DNA from: Lachnospiraceae bacterium A4
GTDB taxonomy: Bacteria; Bacillota; Clostridia; Lachnospirales; Lachnospiraceae
Assembly: GCA_000403215.2 (NCBI GenBank)
Contig: KE159537.1
Location: 41,551 to 105,550, forward strand
Direction of reading: 5' to 3'
DNA: 64,000 nt
Shown: in pieces, positions 8,751 to 18,130 of the stretch
Layout: every line of letters begins with the position of its first letter
How positions within the stretch are numbered: position 1 is the first letter of the stretch
Notes under the pieces: generated by a model
What the model was told of the DNA's origin: nothing
The model's database searches: none
What the model saw: the letters and a program-made list of their open reading frames with translations, nothing else
Position numbers and translations under genes: made by a program

Positions 8751-11700
8751 CTACCGTGGTACCTCTACCATAATATAGGCCTCTACAATGTCCAGCTCCT
8801 GCATACTGTCAAAACCTTCGAATACAAGACCGCACTCAAAACCTGCCTTGACTTCTTTGACATCGTCCTTAAACCGCTTGAGTGATGCAAGCTCACCTTC
8901 GTAGATCTGTTCCCCTTCGCGGGTAATCCGAATCTTGCAGCCTCTCTGGAACATACCGTCGAGAACATAAGAACCAGCTATATTGCCAACGGCTGACGCC
9001 CTGAAAATCTGCCGTACTTCTGCGTGGCCGATCACCTTCTCCTCAAATACAGGGTCCAGCATTCCCTTCATCGCTGCCTCGATATCCTCGATCGCCTGAT
9101 AGATTACCTTATACAATCTCACATCGACACCCTCGCGCTCAGCAGTCGCCTTTGCCTGTGTGTCAGGGCGCACATTAAATCCGATAATAATCGCCTTTGA
9201 TGCCGATGCAAGGCTGACATCGGACTCATTGATCGCGCCGACACCGCCGTGGATACACTTCACAACAACCTCTTCATTTGACAGTTTCATAAGACTCTGC
9301 TTCACGGCCTCCACACTGCCCTGTACATCTGCCTTAATAATCAGATTCAGTTCCTTGAGATTTCCTGCCTGAATCTGCGAGAACAGATCGTCGAGGGACA
9401 TCTTAGCCTTAGTATCCTCAAGAAGCTTTTCTTTATTCTGAGCCACAAAAGTCTCCGCATAATATTTTGCTTCCTTATCATTCTCATGCGCAATAAAAAT
9501 CTCTCCGGCATTGGGCACATCGCTCAGACCTAAGATTTCCACAGGTATAGACGGGCCTGCCTCTTTGACGCGCCGTCCTTTGTCGTCAACCATTGCACGC
9601 ACTTTGCCGCTCGCGGCACCTGCCGATACAAAATCGCCAACCTTTAAAGTACCCTTCTGCACCAGAATCGTAGCAACTGGACCGCGTCCCTTATCCAGCT
9701 CTGCCTCGATTACAAGTCCTCTCGCACGTCTGTTTGGATTTGCTTTCAGTTCAAGCACTTCCGCTGTCAGAAGAATCATCTCAAGCAACTGCTCGATTCC
9801 TTCTCCGCTCTTTGCAGACACAGGCACAAATACTGTACTTCCGCCCCAGTCCTCCGCGATCAGACCGTACTCAGTCAGCTCCTGCTTCACCCGCTCAATA
9901 TTCGCGCCGGGCTTATCAATCTTGTTGACAGCGACAATAATCTCAATGCCTGCGGCCTTCGCATGATTGATCGCCTCCACAGTCTGCGGCATAACACCAT
10001 CATCTGCTGCCACGACAAGGATTGCGATATCTGTCGAATTTGCGCCACGCATACGCATCGCCGTGAACGCCTCATGTCCCGGCGTGTCAAGGAACGTGAT
10101 CTTCTGTCCATTGACATTGACGGTATACGCACCAATATGCTGTGTGATGCCTCCTGCTTCCTTGTCTGTCACGTTTGTTTTTCTAATGGCATCCAAAAGA
10201 GAGGTCTTACCATGATCGACATGGCCCATTACACAGATGACAGGAGATCTTGGCACCATATCTGCTTGATTTTCGTCATCTTCTTTTAAGAGTTCTTCAA
10301 TGACATCAACCTTTACTTCCTGCTCGCAGATAATGTCATACTCAATCGCAATATTCTCTGCGGTCTCATATGGAATTTCCTGATTCACCGTCACAATCTG
10401 TCCTTGCAGGAACAGCTTCTTAACAATCGCAGACGGCTGTATCTTCATCTTGTCAGCCAGCTCTTTGATTGTAAGGCTCTCTGGCAGCGTGATAACCTTA
10501 ATCTGCTCTTCACTTGCATCTTCCGCCTTTTTCTCAGGCTTGATGAACTTACCGGGCTTATTCTTGCCCTTGATATTCTTAATATTCTCGCTGTCCTCTT
10601 CATAGATCAGATCTTTGCGGTTCCGCTTATCCTTCTCCTGACTGATGCGGCGTTTCTCCTCATCTCTATGCTTCTCGGCATCTTTAATCGGGCTTTCCGG
10701 CACAAATCCGCCCTTAGCACCCTTGTTGCCAAATCCGCCTTTATTGTCTCGCCCGCCATTAAATCCCTGTCCGGGTCTATTGCCCTGACGCTGACCGTCA
10801 CGGCGCTGGCCGTCATTCCGATTATTATCACGGTTATTGTCGAAATTACGCTGGCCGTCGCGGCGCTGGCCATCGTTGCGGTTATTGTCTCGGCGCTGAC
10901 CGTCATTTCGGTTATTGTCATAATTACGCTGTCCATCGCGGCGCTGGCCATCGTTGCGGTTATTGTCTCGGCGCTGACCGTCATTTCGGTTATTGTCCCG
11001 ATTATTATCTCTATTGTTATCCCGGTTATTGTCAAAATTTCGCTGCCCATCGCGGCGCTGGTTTTCACCCCGGTTATTATCCCGATTATTATCGAAATTC
11101 CGCTGTCCATCGCGGCGCTGGTTTTCACCCCGGTTATTATGCTCACGCCCATCATTTCTCTGTGCTGGTTTTGATTCCTCAGCCTTTACAGCAGGCGCTT
11201 CACTCTTTACAGGCGCTTCCGGTGCCTTCACAGGAGCTTCCGCCTTCACAGCAGGCTCCGGTGCCTTTGCAGGCGCTGCTGTATTCGCGACAGCCGGTGT
11301 GTTTGCAGCCGCTTCCTTTTTGGGCTGTTCGGTTTTCACAGCCTCCACTTTGGCAGGCTCTGCCACTACGGATTTCTGTACTGGCTTCTCCACAACAGCT
11401 TCCGCCTTGGGTTCCGCTGCCGGCTTCTTTACCTCAGTGTTTGGCGTCTTGCCCTGCGGTGCCGCCTTCTTTTCTGAATGCGCAGCTTTTCTAGGAATCT
11501 GTGCGCCTCCCGGCATCTTGGAATTGTGAGGATTGCTCACAAATATTATGCTCTTTTTCTTTTTTACCGGAGTTCCCTCACCAGTCTTGGCAGGCGCCTT
11601 CGTAACTCCCGATGCTGCGGTTTTCTCTGTCGTCTTAGGTGCCTCTTCTGACTTAGCAGGTGCTTTCAGCGTTTTCCTCACATCTTCTACCTGTCGGTCC

Positions 11701-11816
11701 TCTAATACACTCATGTGGCTTTTTACCTCTATACCTTTATTTTTTAATAATGCAAGGATTTCTGCGCTCTTTACGCCGATTTCCTGTGCCAGTTCATACA
11801 CTTTCATTTTTGCCAT
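8751..11816 (-). CDS. infB: translation initiation factor IF-2
   Basis: IF-2 is the GTPase that places initiator tRNA on the 30S subunit. The 1021-residue protein has an N-terminal IF2_N helix domain ([23 protein letters not shown]), a long Ala/Pro/Lys-rich linker, an Asn/Arg/Asp/Gln-rich repeat block (about residues 220-345), a second IF2_N domain (near 450), the G domain (GHVDHGKT begins at residue 531, NKID follows), then domains II-IV. I start at the ATG at 11816 because GAGGAGG precedes it; an upstream start would add seven residues. The repeat block makes it longer than many homologues. Confidence 0.96.
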   Translation of the reverse strand: MAKMKVYELAQEIGVKSAEILALLKNKGIEVKSHMSVLEDRQVEDVRKTLKAPAKSEEAPKTTEKTAASGVTKAPAKTGEGTPVKKKKSIIFVSNPHNSKMPGGAQIPRKAAHSEKKAAPQGKTPNTEVKKPAAEPKAEAVVEKPVQKSVVAEPAKVEAVKTEQPKKEAAANTPAVANTAAPAKAPEPAVKAEAPVKAPEAPVKSEAPAVKAEESKPAQRNDGREHNNRGENQRRDGQRNFDNNRDNNRGENQRRDGQRNFDNNRDNNRDNNRDNNRNDGQRRDNNRNDGQRRDGQRNYDNNRNDGQRRDNNRNDGQRRDGQRNFDNNRDNNRNDGQRRDGQRQGNRPGQGFNGGRDNKGGFGNKGAKGGFVPESPIKDAEKHRDEEKRRISQEKDKRNRKDLIYEEDSENIKNIKGKNKPGKFIKPEKKAEDASEEQIKVITLPESLTIKELADKMKIQPSAIVKKLFLQGQIVTVNQEIPYETAENIAIEYDIICEQEVKVDVIEELLKEDDENQADMVPRSPVICVMGHVDHGKTSLLDAIRKTNVTDKEAGGITQHIGAYTVNVNGQKITFLDTPGHEAFTAMRMRGANSTDIAILVVAADDGVMPQTVEAINHAKAAGIEIIVAVNKIDKPGANIERVKQELTEYGLIAEDWGGSTVFVPVSAKSGEGIEQLLEMILLTAEVLELKANPNRRARGLVIEAELDKGRGPVATILVQKGTLKVGDFVSAGAASGKVRAMVDDKGRRVKEAGPSIPVEILGLSDVPNAGEIFIAHENDKEAKYYAETFVAQNKEKLLEDTKAKMSLDDLFSQIQAGNLKELNLIIKADVQGSVEAVKQSLMKLSNEEVVVKCIHGGVGAINESDVSLASASKAIIIGFNVRPDTQAKATAEREGVDVRLYKVIYQAIEDIEAAMKGMLDPVFEEKVIGHAEVRQIFRASAVGNIAGSYVLDGMFQRGCKIRITREGEQIYEGELASLKRFKDDVKEVKAGFECGLVFEGFDSMQELDIVEAYIMVEVPR
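10790..11150 (-). repeat. in-frame minisatellite in infB encoding [13 protein letters not shown] repeats
   Basis: The DNA repeats units that encode [19 protein letters not shown] and NRNDGQRRD, 27-60 bp long and several copies each. All are in frame with infB, giving a polar, probably disordered arginine-rich linker. Copy number could vary between strains. Confidence 0.85.
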
Positions 11817-11833
11817 ATTACTCCTCCTCACCC

Positions 11834-12166
11834 TCACGATTCACAGATTGATGACTGTTCCAAATGCTTCATTATAGATTTTGCGAAGTTCTCATCTGTA
11901 ATTGCAAGAGATGATCGCATAGCCTTACCGATTGAACGCCCAAGCTCCTCTTTTGTGCCAAAAAAATATCTTGGTACTTCGTAAAACTCACACATATTGG
12001 AAAACATCTTTTTAGTATTATCCGATGCATCTTCCGACACAATAACGAGCCATGCCTTATTGCTCTTAACACTCTTGTCAGTTGCAAATTCTCCACTCAC
12101 TACCTTGCCTGCCTTCATTGCAAGCCCCAGCATGGAATATACCTTCTTTGAGTACTGCTCATTCAA
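11834..12166 (-). CDS. ylxQ: L7Ae-family RNA-binding protein YlxQ
   Basis: This 110-residue protein belongs to the L7Ae/L30e/S12e family of kink-turn RNA binders. The start [40 protein letters not shown] is typical of YlxQ-like proteins encoded between rnpM and infB. It overlaps the end of rnpM by eight bases and is followed by infB after 17 bp. A role at the ribosome or in RNA metabolism is inferred from the family. Confidence 0.88.
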   Translation of the reverse strand: MNEQYSKKVYSMLGLAMKAGKVVSGEFATDKSVKSNKAWLVIVSEDASDNTKKMFSNMCEFYEVPRYFFGTKEELGRSIGKAMRSSLAITDENFAKSIMKHLEQSSICES

Positions 12167-12425
12167 ATACTTCTATCTCCTTTGTCAGACTGTCATATAT
12201 TTCATCAGGTACCGGCATCTTGAAGGCCCTGTCAAGTCCTCTTGACTTTCTCGCCTTCCTCATACATTCCGGGTCAGGGCATATGTATGCACCTCTGCCA
12301 TTCTTTCTGCCTGTCGCATCCAGAATGATGCCCTGCTCGTCTGTGCGAAGCACCCGTATCATTTCCTTCTTGCTCTTCATCTCGCCGCAGCCGATACACT
12401 GTCTCATCGGAATTTTTTTTGCCAT
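12159..12425 (-). CDS. rnpM: RNase P modulator RnpM (YlxR family)
   Basis: The 88-residue product has the YlxR signature: MRQCIGCGEMKSKKEMIRVLR, then NGRGAYICPDPECMRKA. Members bind RNA, and RnpM has been described as a modulator of RNase P. Four cysteines in two CxxC-like pairs (CIGC, CPDPEC) could bind metal. It sits directly between nusA (start and stop adjacent) and ylxQ. Confidence 0.92.
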   Translation of the reverse strand: MAKKIPMRQCIGCGEMKSKKEMIRVLRTDEQGIILDATGRKNGRGAYICPDPECMRKARKSRGLDRAFKMPVPDEIYDSLTKEIEVFE

Positions 12426-13736
12426 TTATGCCTCCGTCTCCTCCTCTATGCCGTCTGGATCTGCCTCAGCATCATCGCTGTATTCTCCCGCGGCTTCAGT
12501 GTCATACTCAGATTCACCAGACGCGTATTCTTCGGATACAGCGTCGTCGTAACCGCCCTCTTCCGCGCCGGCTTCGTCATATGCAGCGTCGTCGTAGTCC
12601 TCCTCTGCATACTCGCCCTCTTCGTACTCCTCCTCATAATAGACATCGCCATCCTCATCAAACATGTAATCCTCATAGCGGAAGCCCTCTGCATCTTTTG
12701 CCTGCGTCTCGGATTTAATGTCAATCTTGTATCCTGTAAGCCTTGCCGCAAGTCTTGCGTTCTGCCCCTCCTTACCAATGGCAAGAGAGAGCTGGTAATC
12801 CGGCACCACTACCTTTGCTGTCTTTTCATCCGGGTCTGCAAATACCGCTACGATCTTGGCCGGCGAAAGTGCATTTTGTATAAAGTTTCCGGGGTTTTCG
12901 TCCCAGTTGACAATGTCAATCTTCTCCCCGCGAAGCTCCTCAACAATCGCATTGACCCGGGCTCCGTTCATACCGACACACGCACCCACCGCATCGACAT
13001 TGGGATTATTCGTCCTGACTGCAAGTTTGGTACGGCTTCCTGCCTCTCTGGCAATGCTCATAATCTCTACTGTGCCGTCCTTAATCTCTGTCACTTCTGC
13101 CTCGAAAAGCCGTTTTACAAGCTCGGGATGTGTTCTGCTGACTAAGATTCTAGGTCCCTTTGGCGTATTCTTGACCTCCAGAATATACACTTTGATGCGC
13201 TCTGTCGGCTTGAACTCCTCCCCCTTTACCTGCTCTGCCTCGTTGAGCACCGCATCTGCTTTTCCGAGGTTAATACTGATATTTCTGCCGATATAGCGCT
13301 GCACGATGCCTGTGACAACATCCTTTTCTTTCTCAAAAAACTGATTGTATACGACACTCCGCTCCTCCTCGCGTATTTTTTGTAAGATGACATTCTTTGC
13401 GTTCTGTGTGGCGATGCGCCCGAACTCTTTTGATTTGATTTCTATATTAATCGTATCCCCGATCACGGCATTTTTTGAAAGCTGAATTGCATCATCAATA
13501 CAGATCTGTGTGACATCGTCCTCTACTTCATCATAGGTTGCTACGATATCCTTTGTGGCATATACCATAAAATCACAGGTCTCCCTGTCTATCTGGACAG
13601 TGATATTGTCTGCCTTTCCAAAATGATTCTTGCAGGCTGTCAGGAGGGAATTTTCAATTGCCTCGAACAACGTCTCTTTGCTAATCTCCTTCTCCTTCTC
13701 AAGAATATTCAGCGCTTCCATTAATTCCTTATTCAT
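12426..13736 (-). CDS. nusA: transcription termination/antitermination factor NusA
   Basis: NusA binds RNA polymerase and modulates pausing, termination and antitermination. The 436-residue protein contains the polymerase-binding N-terminal domain (1-125), S1 (about 135-200), KH1 with [18 protein letters not shown] and KH2 with [21 protein letters not shown]. It then ends in an acidic Glu/Asp/Tyr/Ala-rich tail of roughly 85 residues that is not part of the core family fold. It follows rimP by 20 bp. Confidence 0.95.
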   Translation of the reverse strand: MNKELMEALNILEKEKEISKETLFEAIENSLLTACKNHFGKADNITVQIDRETCDFMVYATKDIVATYDEVEDDVTQICIDDAIQLSKNAVIGDTINIEIKSKEFGRIATQNAKNVILQKIREEERSVVYNQFFEKEKDVVTGIVQRYIGRNISINLGKADAVLNEAEQVKGEEFKPTERIKVYILEVKNTPKGPRILVSRTHPELVKRLFEAEVTEIKDGTVEIMSIAREAGSRTKLAVRTNNPNVDAVGACVGMNGARVNAIVEELRGEKIDIVNWDENPGNFIQNALSPAKIVAVFADPDEKTAKVVVPDYQLSLAIGKEGQNARLAARLTGYKIDIKSETQAKDAEGFRYEDYMFDEDGDVYYEEEYEEGEYAEEDYDDAAYDEAGAEEGGYDDAVSEEYASGESEYDTEAAGEYSDDAEADPDGIEEETEA

Positions 13737-13756
13737 TTTTCCTTTACCCTCCTAAA

Positions 13757-14233
13757 CTAAAAATCCAGTGTTAATCTGATAATCGCGATATCAGATTTGG
13801 CAAAGACCATATCCTTTGTCTCTGAGCCACTCTCCACTTCTATCGTAACGGTTTCCTTGTCAAATGCTTTGAGGATACCAACAAATTCTTTATGCTGCTC
13901 AACCGGCTTGTAGGTCTTTACTTCTACCTCCTCGCCAAGACTCTTTTCAAGGTGTCTGTCCTTTCTCAATGCCCTGCCTAGTCCCGGGCTGGACACTTCA
14001 AGAATATACGCGTCCGGTATAAAATCCTCCTGATCCAACTGGTCAGAAAAGGCACGGCTGACAGTCTCACAGTCAACAATACTGACGCCCTCCGGCTTAT
14101 CAATGTATGCCCTCAGATACCAGTCGCTTCCTTCTTTCACATATTCCACATCATAAATCTCGCAGCCGTTTGCCGCCACTATAGGTGCAAGCAACGCCTC
14201 TGCCCGTTCTTCATAGATATCTTTTTTCGCCAT
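13757..14233 (-). CDS. rimP: ribosome maturation factor RimP
   Basis: RimP assists 30S assembly. The 158-residue protein matches the family: LLAPIVAANGCEIYDVEYVKEGSDWYLRAYIDKPEGVSIVDCE, then LEVSSPGLGRALRKDRHLEK and a C-terminal SH3-like domain. It is the first gene of the nusA-infB operon; a terminator of the upstream citrate synthase gene lies about 70 bp before it, so a promoter should lie in 14234-14300. Confidence 0.94.
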   Translation of the reverse strand: MAKKDIYEERAEALLAPIVAANGCEIYDVEYVKEGSDWYLRAYIDKPEGVSIVDCETVSRAFSDQLDQEDFIPDAYILEVSSPGLGRALRKDRHLEKSLGEEVEVKTYKPVEQHKEFVGILKAFDKETVTIEVESGSETKDMVFAKSDIAIIRLTLDF

Positions 14234-14300
14234 TCACTCACCTCTTATATGACTTCCCATGAAACCTGAAAATGCGCCATATTTCTTGTTATCATGAACA

Positions 14301-14328
14301 AAAGAGTGGACTCACAAGTCCACTCTTT
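14301..14328 (-). terminator. terminator after citrate synthase
   Basis: A perfect 12-bp stem (AAAGAGTGGACT and complement) with a 4-base loop lies between the citrate synthase stop and rimP, followed by TTTTGTT on the minus strand. Confidence 0.75.
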
Positions 14329-14410
14329 ATCATCTAGCATTCATTTAACTTATTACCATTCTAACACCGTACTCTGTAAAATGCAATAACTTTTTAGAAC
14401 TTTTTTCCTC

Positions 14411-15829
14411 TTAATTCATAGGAAGTTTATAGACCTTCTGCTCCTGACCATCTAATTTCGGTGTTGACCTGTCCTTGAGTGTCTGGTAAGGTCTCAGCTC
14501 AGCGATACTCTTGTACGCGGGTCTGATAATCTTATCCACATTAATCAACTCCTCCATGCGGTGTGCACTCCAGCCGACAATACGCGCTATCGCAAAGATT
14601 GGCGTAAATAATTCCATCGGAATATCCAGCATACTGTACACAAATCCGCTGTAAAAGTCCACGTTCGCACTGACACCCTTATAGATTCTGCACTTCTCTG
14701 CGATTACCTCCGGCGCTAACCGCTCGATCATCGAATACAATTCAAAATCCTTGTGGTGCTTCTTCTCATCGGCAAGACGTTCCACAAAGGATTTAAACAC
14801 CAAGGCTCTCGGGTCAGAAATCGAGTAAACAGCATGTCCCATACCATAGATCAAACCGCTTCTGTCAAATGCCTCTTTGTTCAGCAGCCGGTATAAATAT
14901 TTCCGCACCTGCTCCTCATCGGTCGTATCATCCACATTTCTGCGGAGATCCTCCATCATCTGTACCACCTTGATATTCGCCCCGCCGTGCTTTGGTCCCT
15001 TGAGGGAGGAAAGCGCCGCCGCGATTACTGAATATGTGTCAGACCCTGCACTGGTGACAACTCTTGTCGTAAAAGTAGAATTATTGCCGCCGCCATGTTC
15101 CATGTGAAGTACAAGCGCCGCATCGAGCACCTTCGCCTCTGTCGGTGTGTAGGACATATCCGGACGCAGCATTCTGAGCAGATTCTCCGCAGTAGAAAGC
15201 CTTGGGTCGGGTCTATGTATATACAAGCTCTCGTCGCATTCATAGTGGTTGTAGGCATGATAACCATACACAGAAAGCATCGGGAACACACTGATGAGCA
15301 TAAGACTCTGCCGAAGCACGTTATCCAGTGACATATCAGCCACACTCTCATCATAGGACGCCAGCGTCAGCACGCTCTTTGTCAAGGAATTCATAATATC
15401 ATGGCTTGGCGCTTTCATAATGACATCCCGCACAAAATTCGTAGGCAGTGTCATACTGTACCCCAGTGTCTTTTTGAACTCCATCAATTCATTCGCAGTT
15501 GGAAGATTGCCGAATAATAACAGATACGCACACTCGTCAAAACCGAACCGGTTCTCTTTCTGAAAACCTCTTACCAGATCAAAGATATTATAACCTCTGT
15601 AATAAAGCTGCCCATCACACGGAACGCTCTTCCCGTCAATCTCCTCCGATGACTTGATCAGCGAAATATTTGTAAGCCCTGATAGCACTCCTTTTCCGTT
15701 TTTGTCACGCAGCCCTCTTTTTACACCATACTCATCAAACAAATCTGGCTCAATGGCGTTGTTGTCCACACATACCTTTGAATACTTATGCGTAAACTCC
15801 TTAATACTCTCGTCACTCTTTAATCCCAT
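14411..15829 (-). CDS. gltA: citrate synthase family protein
   Basis: Condenses oxaloacetate with acetyl-CoA (or propionyl-CoA in methylcitrate synthases). The 472-residue protein shows the family active-site regions: HMEHGGGNNSTF, GPKHGGAN, GMGHAVYSISDPRA and the late VDFYSG segment with its catalytic Asp. AAAGGG lies 8 bases before the ATG. It is transcribed alone: the divergent neighbour is on the plus strand and a terminator follows. In an anaerobe with no other TCA gene in view its likely role is glutamate synthesis; that is inference. Confidence 0.9.
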   Translation of the reverse strand: MGLKSDESIKEFTHKYSKVCVDNNAIEPDLFDEYGVKRGLRDKNGKGVLSGLTNISLIKSSEEIDGKSVPCDGQLYYRGYNIFDLVRGFQKENRFGFDECAYLLLFGNLPTANELMEFKKTLGYSMTLPTNFVRDVIMKAPSHDIMNSLTKSVLTLASYDESVADMSLDNVLRQSLMLISVFPMLSVYGYHAYNHYECDESLYIHRPDPRLSTAENLLRMLRPDMSYTPTEAKVLDAALVLHMEHGGGNNSTFTTRVVTSAGSDTYSVIAAALSSLKGPKHGGANIKVVQMMEDLRRNVDDTTDEEQVRKYLYRLLNKEAFDRSGLIYGMGHAVYSISDPRALVFKSFVERLADEKKHHKDFELYSMIERLAPEVIAEKCRIYKGVSANVDFYSGFVYSMLDIPMELFTPIFAIARIVGWSAHRMEELINVDKIIRPAYKSIAELRPYQTLKDRSTPKLDGQEQKVYKLPMN

Positions 15830-16027
15830 TCACAACACCCTTTCTTATTATATTTCTCAATTATAGTATGTCTCATTAAATATTATACTTTAAATTAAGG
15901 AACATCACAAGCGCATAATCGTGAAAAATTGATGAATTTTTATAATTCGATGAATGGGCTGCATATACAAATAAACTTGCAATCACAATAGACACTCTAT
16001 AAAATATAGAAAAAGGAAGGTGATCAA
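15830..16027. other. divergent intergenic region
   Basis: About 200 bp of AT-rich DNA between the divergent citrate synthase and Uma2 genes. It contains TATAAT-like boxes on the minus strand (near 15860-15870 and 15885) but no promoter pair that I can define with confidence. No gene or repeat is visible. Confidence 0.4.
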
Positions 16028-16528
16028 ATGAATGTAATGCCGATAGAAGATATGAGCAAGACCTATTTAGAACATTCGATGGTTATTCATAACTTTGTTA
16101 TCAAAGTTGGAAATCAAATAAAAGATCGTCTTTGTCGTGTATTCGGGCATAGCGTTCAATATCAGTGGCGTGAAAATGATGATAAGGTAGTTATTCCAGA
16201 TGTATCAATTATTTGTAATATGAGAGACAGAAAGAATGTTTCTTTTACTGGCATACCACGTTTTGTAATGGAAGTATTGTCAGATGCAACCGAAAACTAT
16301 GACCGAAACGAGAAAATGGATATATATAGAAAAGTCGGTGTTTCTGAATATTGGATTGTGGACTGGAGAAAGAAACAAGTTGAAATCTATATGTTTGATT
16401 GGAAAGATGATAATACAAGTTATTCATATCTTTACAAAACAGTTACGATAGAGAATAAGGACAATTTACAAATTGTGATGTTTCCTAATTTGCATATATC
16501 GTTTGATGAACTATTTGATCTTGAATAG
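16028..16528 (+). CDS. Uma2 family (DUF820) PD-(D/E)XK endonuclease-like protein
   Basis: The 166-residue product has the Uma2 pattern: VIPDVSIIC, FVMEVLSDATENYDRNEKMDIYRKVGVSEYWIVDW. The Asp, Glu and Lys residues in it form the PD-(D/E)XK catalytic set. The cellular role of the family is unclear; many members are linked to mobile DNA. AGGAAGG precedes the ATG. It is on the strand opposite to its neighbours, is AT-richer than the flanking operons, and sits in a small patch with other accessory elements, which suggests acquisition. Confidence 0.85.
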   Translation: MNVMPIEDMSKTYLEHSMVIHNFVIKVGNQIKDRLCRVFGHSVQYQWRENDDKVVIPDVSIICNMRDRKNVSFTGIPRFVMEVLSDATENYDRNEKMDIYRKVGVSEYWIVDWRKKQVEIYMFDWKDDNTSYSYLYKTVTIENKDNLQIVMFPNLHISFDELFDLE

Positions 16529-16557
16529 GGTTAATTTATAATTTTCCCCTATATCAT

Positions 16558-16595
16558 AAAAGGGTGCCAAACCGATAGACTTTGCACCCTTTTTA
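16558..16595. terminator. bidirectional terminator in cassette A
   Basis: A 10-bp stem AAAAGGGTGC/GCACCCTTTT followed by T runs on both strands serves the convergent Uma2 and 63-aa protein genes. The same hairpin, split by an insertion, is found near 62955-63125. Confidence 0.8.
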
Positions 16596-16612
16596 TTTGC
16601 TACTATTTAATT

Positions 16613-16804
16613 CTACTCTTTGATCTTGTCTAGTTCCGTAAGATTAACACCCGCCGTTGTTAATATCACTTTTAATTCAATGTAGCGTTTATGCATTAAT
16701 TCATATGTTTCAAGATCGTTATTCTTTTTTGCTGATAACATCCAGTCTTGTAGCCTTGAAAAATCAACTACAGAATCTCTAATAATATCCGACATACTAG
16801 GCAT
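16613..16804 (-). CDS. 63-aa conserved protein, cassette A
   Basis: I do not recognise the family. The 63-residue product is predicted to be mostly helical and polar and ends in GVNLTELDKIKE. A clear paralogue of the same length is encoded at 63139-63330: both begin MPS, share DF, ML.A.K, ETY, LK..LT, GVNLTE and IKE, and differ elsewhere. GGGAGGTG precedes the ATG. The promoter region up to about 16895 is also shared with the second copy, so the whole cassette was duplicated or acquired twice. Confidence 0.75.
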   Translation of the reverse strand: MPSMSDIIRDSVVDFSRLQDWMLSAKKNNDLETYELMHKRYIELKVILTTAGVNLTELDKIKE

Positions 16805-16948
16805 ATATATTCACCTCCCAATTATGAAACACATTATTATATCATCTCTAGTATAGCATAACCGGACAGCAAAGTCTATCAATTTTCTAACACTTCACTA
16901 TTCTTCAGATGGTATACCTAAAGAATCAAACTTGTTATTGTATACCTT

Positions 16949-17149
16949 TCACTGGTATTCTAATTCTGGGTAATTACTTGTATCAGCTTTTTTGATACGT
17001 TGTAAACTTACATAATAATTAATTATGACTTGCTGTACCATCTTTTCACCGACTTTTAATTGCCTATTTGGGACAATAAAAAACACCGCAATACCATTTA
17101 CTTTGTATTTGCAGCGTTTTATCGGGTTGGGCTGTCTTAAACAGTCAAC
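16949..17149 (-). pseudogene. gene remnant lacking its 5' end, abutting tRNA-Glu
   Basis: The frame encodes about 66 residues with convincing coding character, including RCKYKVNGIAVFFIVPNRQ, MVQQVIINYYVSLQRIKK and a natural C-terminus NYPELEYQ, and ends in TGA at 16949-16951. It has no start codon or ribosome site: its upstream end runs straight into the 3' end of the tRNA-Glu gene at 17149. The most likely reading is a gene truncated by recombination at the tRNA 3' end, as at integrated-element boundaries. I cannot name the family. Confidence 0.6.
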
Positions 17150-17220
17150 AGCTCGTAGGGGAATCGAACCCCTGTTTTCGCCGTGAGAGGGCGACGTCTT
17201 AACCGCTTGACCAACGAGCC
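17149..17220 (-). tRNA. tRNA-Glu (anticodon CTC)
   Basis: The minus strand folds as a 72-nt cloverleaf: acceptor GGCTCGT/ACGAGCT (one G-U pair), D loop GGTCAAGCGGTTAAGAC, anticodon stem TCGCC/GGCGA around loop CTCTCAC, and T loop GGTTCGATTCC. The anticodon CTC reads GAG. The discriminator is G and CCA is not encoded. Confidence 0.95.
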
Positions 17221-17252
17221 ATAATTTATATTTCCAATTTGAAGTTGTAAAA

Positions 17253-17324
17253 CAGCTCGTAGGGGAATCGAACCCCTGTTTTCGCCGTGAGAGGGCGACG
17301 TCTTAACCGCTTGACCAACGAGCC
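17253..17324 (-). tRNA. tRNA-Glu (anticodon CTC), second identical copy
   Basis: This is identical over its whole length to the copy at 17149-17220, with a 32-bp spacer. It reads GAG through anticodon CTC and lies upstream in transcription of the other copy, so both are probably one transcript. Confidence 0.95.
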
Positions 17325-17512
17325 ATAACTGTTATATTCTGCTGTCTGTTTATCTGTATCGCCGACAGCTATTAAATCATACAACAGTTTTTTATAAAAA
17401 GCAAGTACTTTTTTATAATTATTTCAAGAAACAGGTATATTTGTCATTTTTATGCATATTTCTGCTTTTTTAAAGCCATTAATTGTATAATATGCCAATA
17501 AATCTTGTCACC
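17325..17512. other. intergenic, AT-rich
   Basis: About 190 bp with no reading frame or hairpin of note. The promoter for the tRNA-Glu pair should lie here on the minus strand. Confidence 0.3.
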
Positions 17513-17815
17513 TTAGATCTCAAAATCCATACAAACCCTTGACTTTGTATACGGGCGCACCTTTCCATCTGCCACTGCGACATGTTCTGGATGGACTGCA
17601 TAATTTTTTAGTGCCTCCTCATTCTCAAATGTAGAATCAAGCATTACATCTGCATTGGAGGACGCCAGCGGCGCCGCTTCTACTTTGATGTCGGTCAAGC
17701 CGGGAATCTTCCCCTTGAGCGACTCAAGCCCCGTCTTGATGCCTGCCTTTACCTCGTTTTTTTCCTCATTCGATAATTCGTCGTTTAACTGCCATAAAAT
17801 CACATGCTTTACCAT
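17513..17815 (-). CDS. Dabb (stress-responsive A/B barrel) domain protein
   Basis: The 100-residue protein matches the Dabb family: MVKHVILWQLNDELSNEEK, the GLESLKGKIPGL segment and AVHPEHVAVADGKVRPY near the C-terminus. These form dimeric ferredoxin-like barrels; no reaction can be assigned from the sequence. TAGGAGGAG lies 6 bases before the ATG. EAL-domain remnants lie just upstream. Confidence 0.88.
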   Translation of the reverse strand: MVKHVILWQLNDELSNEEKNEVKAGIKTGLESLKGKIPGLTDIKVEAAPLASSNADVMLDSTFENEEALKNYAVHPEHVAVADGKVRPYTKSRVCMDFEI

Positions 17816-17827
17816 TACTTTCTCCTC

Positions 17828-18130
17828 CTATATTCCTCTGTCCTTCTTCAACAGTTCAAAAAATTCGTCCTGCGGCATGGGTTTTGCAAAATAATATCCC
17901 TGAACATGGTCACAGCCAATTTGATCAAGAAGCGCTACCTGTTCTTTGGTCTCCGCTCCCTCCGCCAAAAGCCCAAGCCCTAACTCCTGTGACATAGAAA
18001 CTGTATGCTCTAAAATCAGTTTTTCCAACAGCACATTTAAGGAAGAATAGCCGCTGCCGAAATCATCCATCAGCAGTGTGAAGCCATTCATTTTTAGCCG
18101 CATTGCCATCTGGCCATCTTGATAAATCCA
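17828..18130 (-). pseudogene. decayed EAL-domain (c-di-GMP phosphodiesterase) remnant
   Basis: The frame carries EAL family landmarks: GFTLLMDDFGSGYSSLN, LLAEGAETKEQVALLDQIGCD and VQGYYFAKPMP. The segment that should lie between SSLN and the AEGAET motif (the KLDR region with metal ligands) is missing, and the EAL motif itself is absent. Upstream, an approximate 8-bp tandem duplication (GATGGCCA/GATGGCAA near 18106-18121) breaks the frame, since QIEENGFIKMA in another frame would continue the domain. The protein cannot be an active phosphodiesterase. Confidence 0.75.

Noticed and set aside
10404..11174. 256-codon plus-strand frame with hydrophobic repeats across the infB repeat block
   Set aside because: It is the antisense of the Asn/Arg repeat region; the membrane-like pattern comes from codon complementarity.
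17149..17326. Two near-identical 74-bp units considered as a short CRISPR-like or direct repeat array
   Set aside because: Each unit folds as a tRNA-Glu cloverleaf; only two copies with one spacer.
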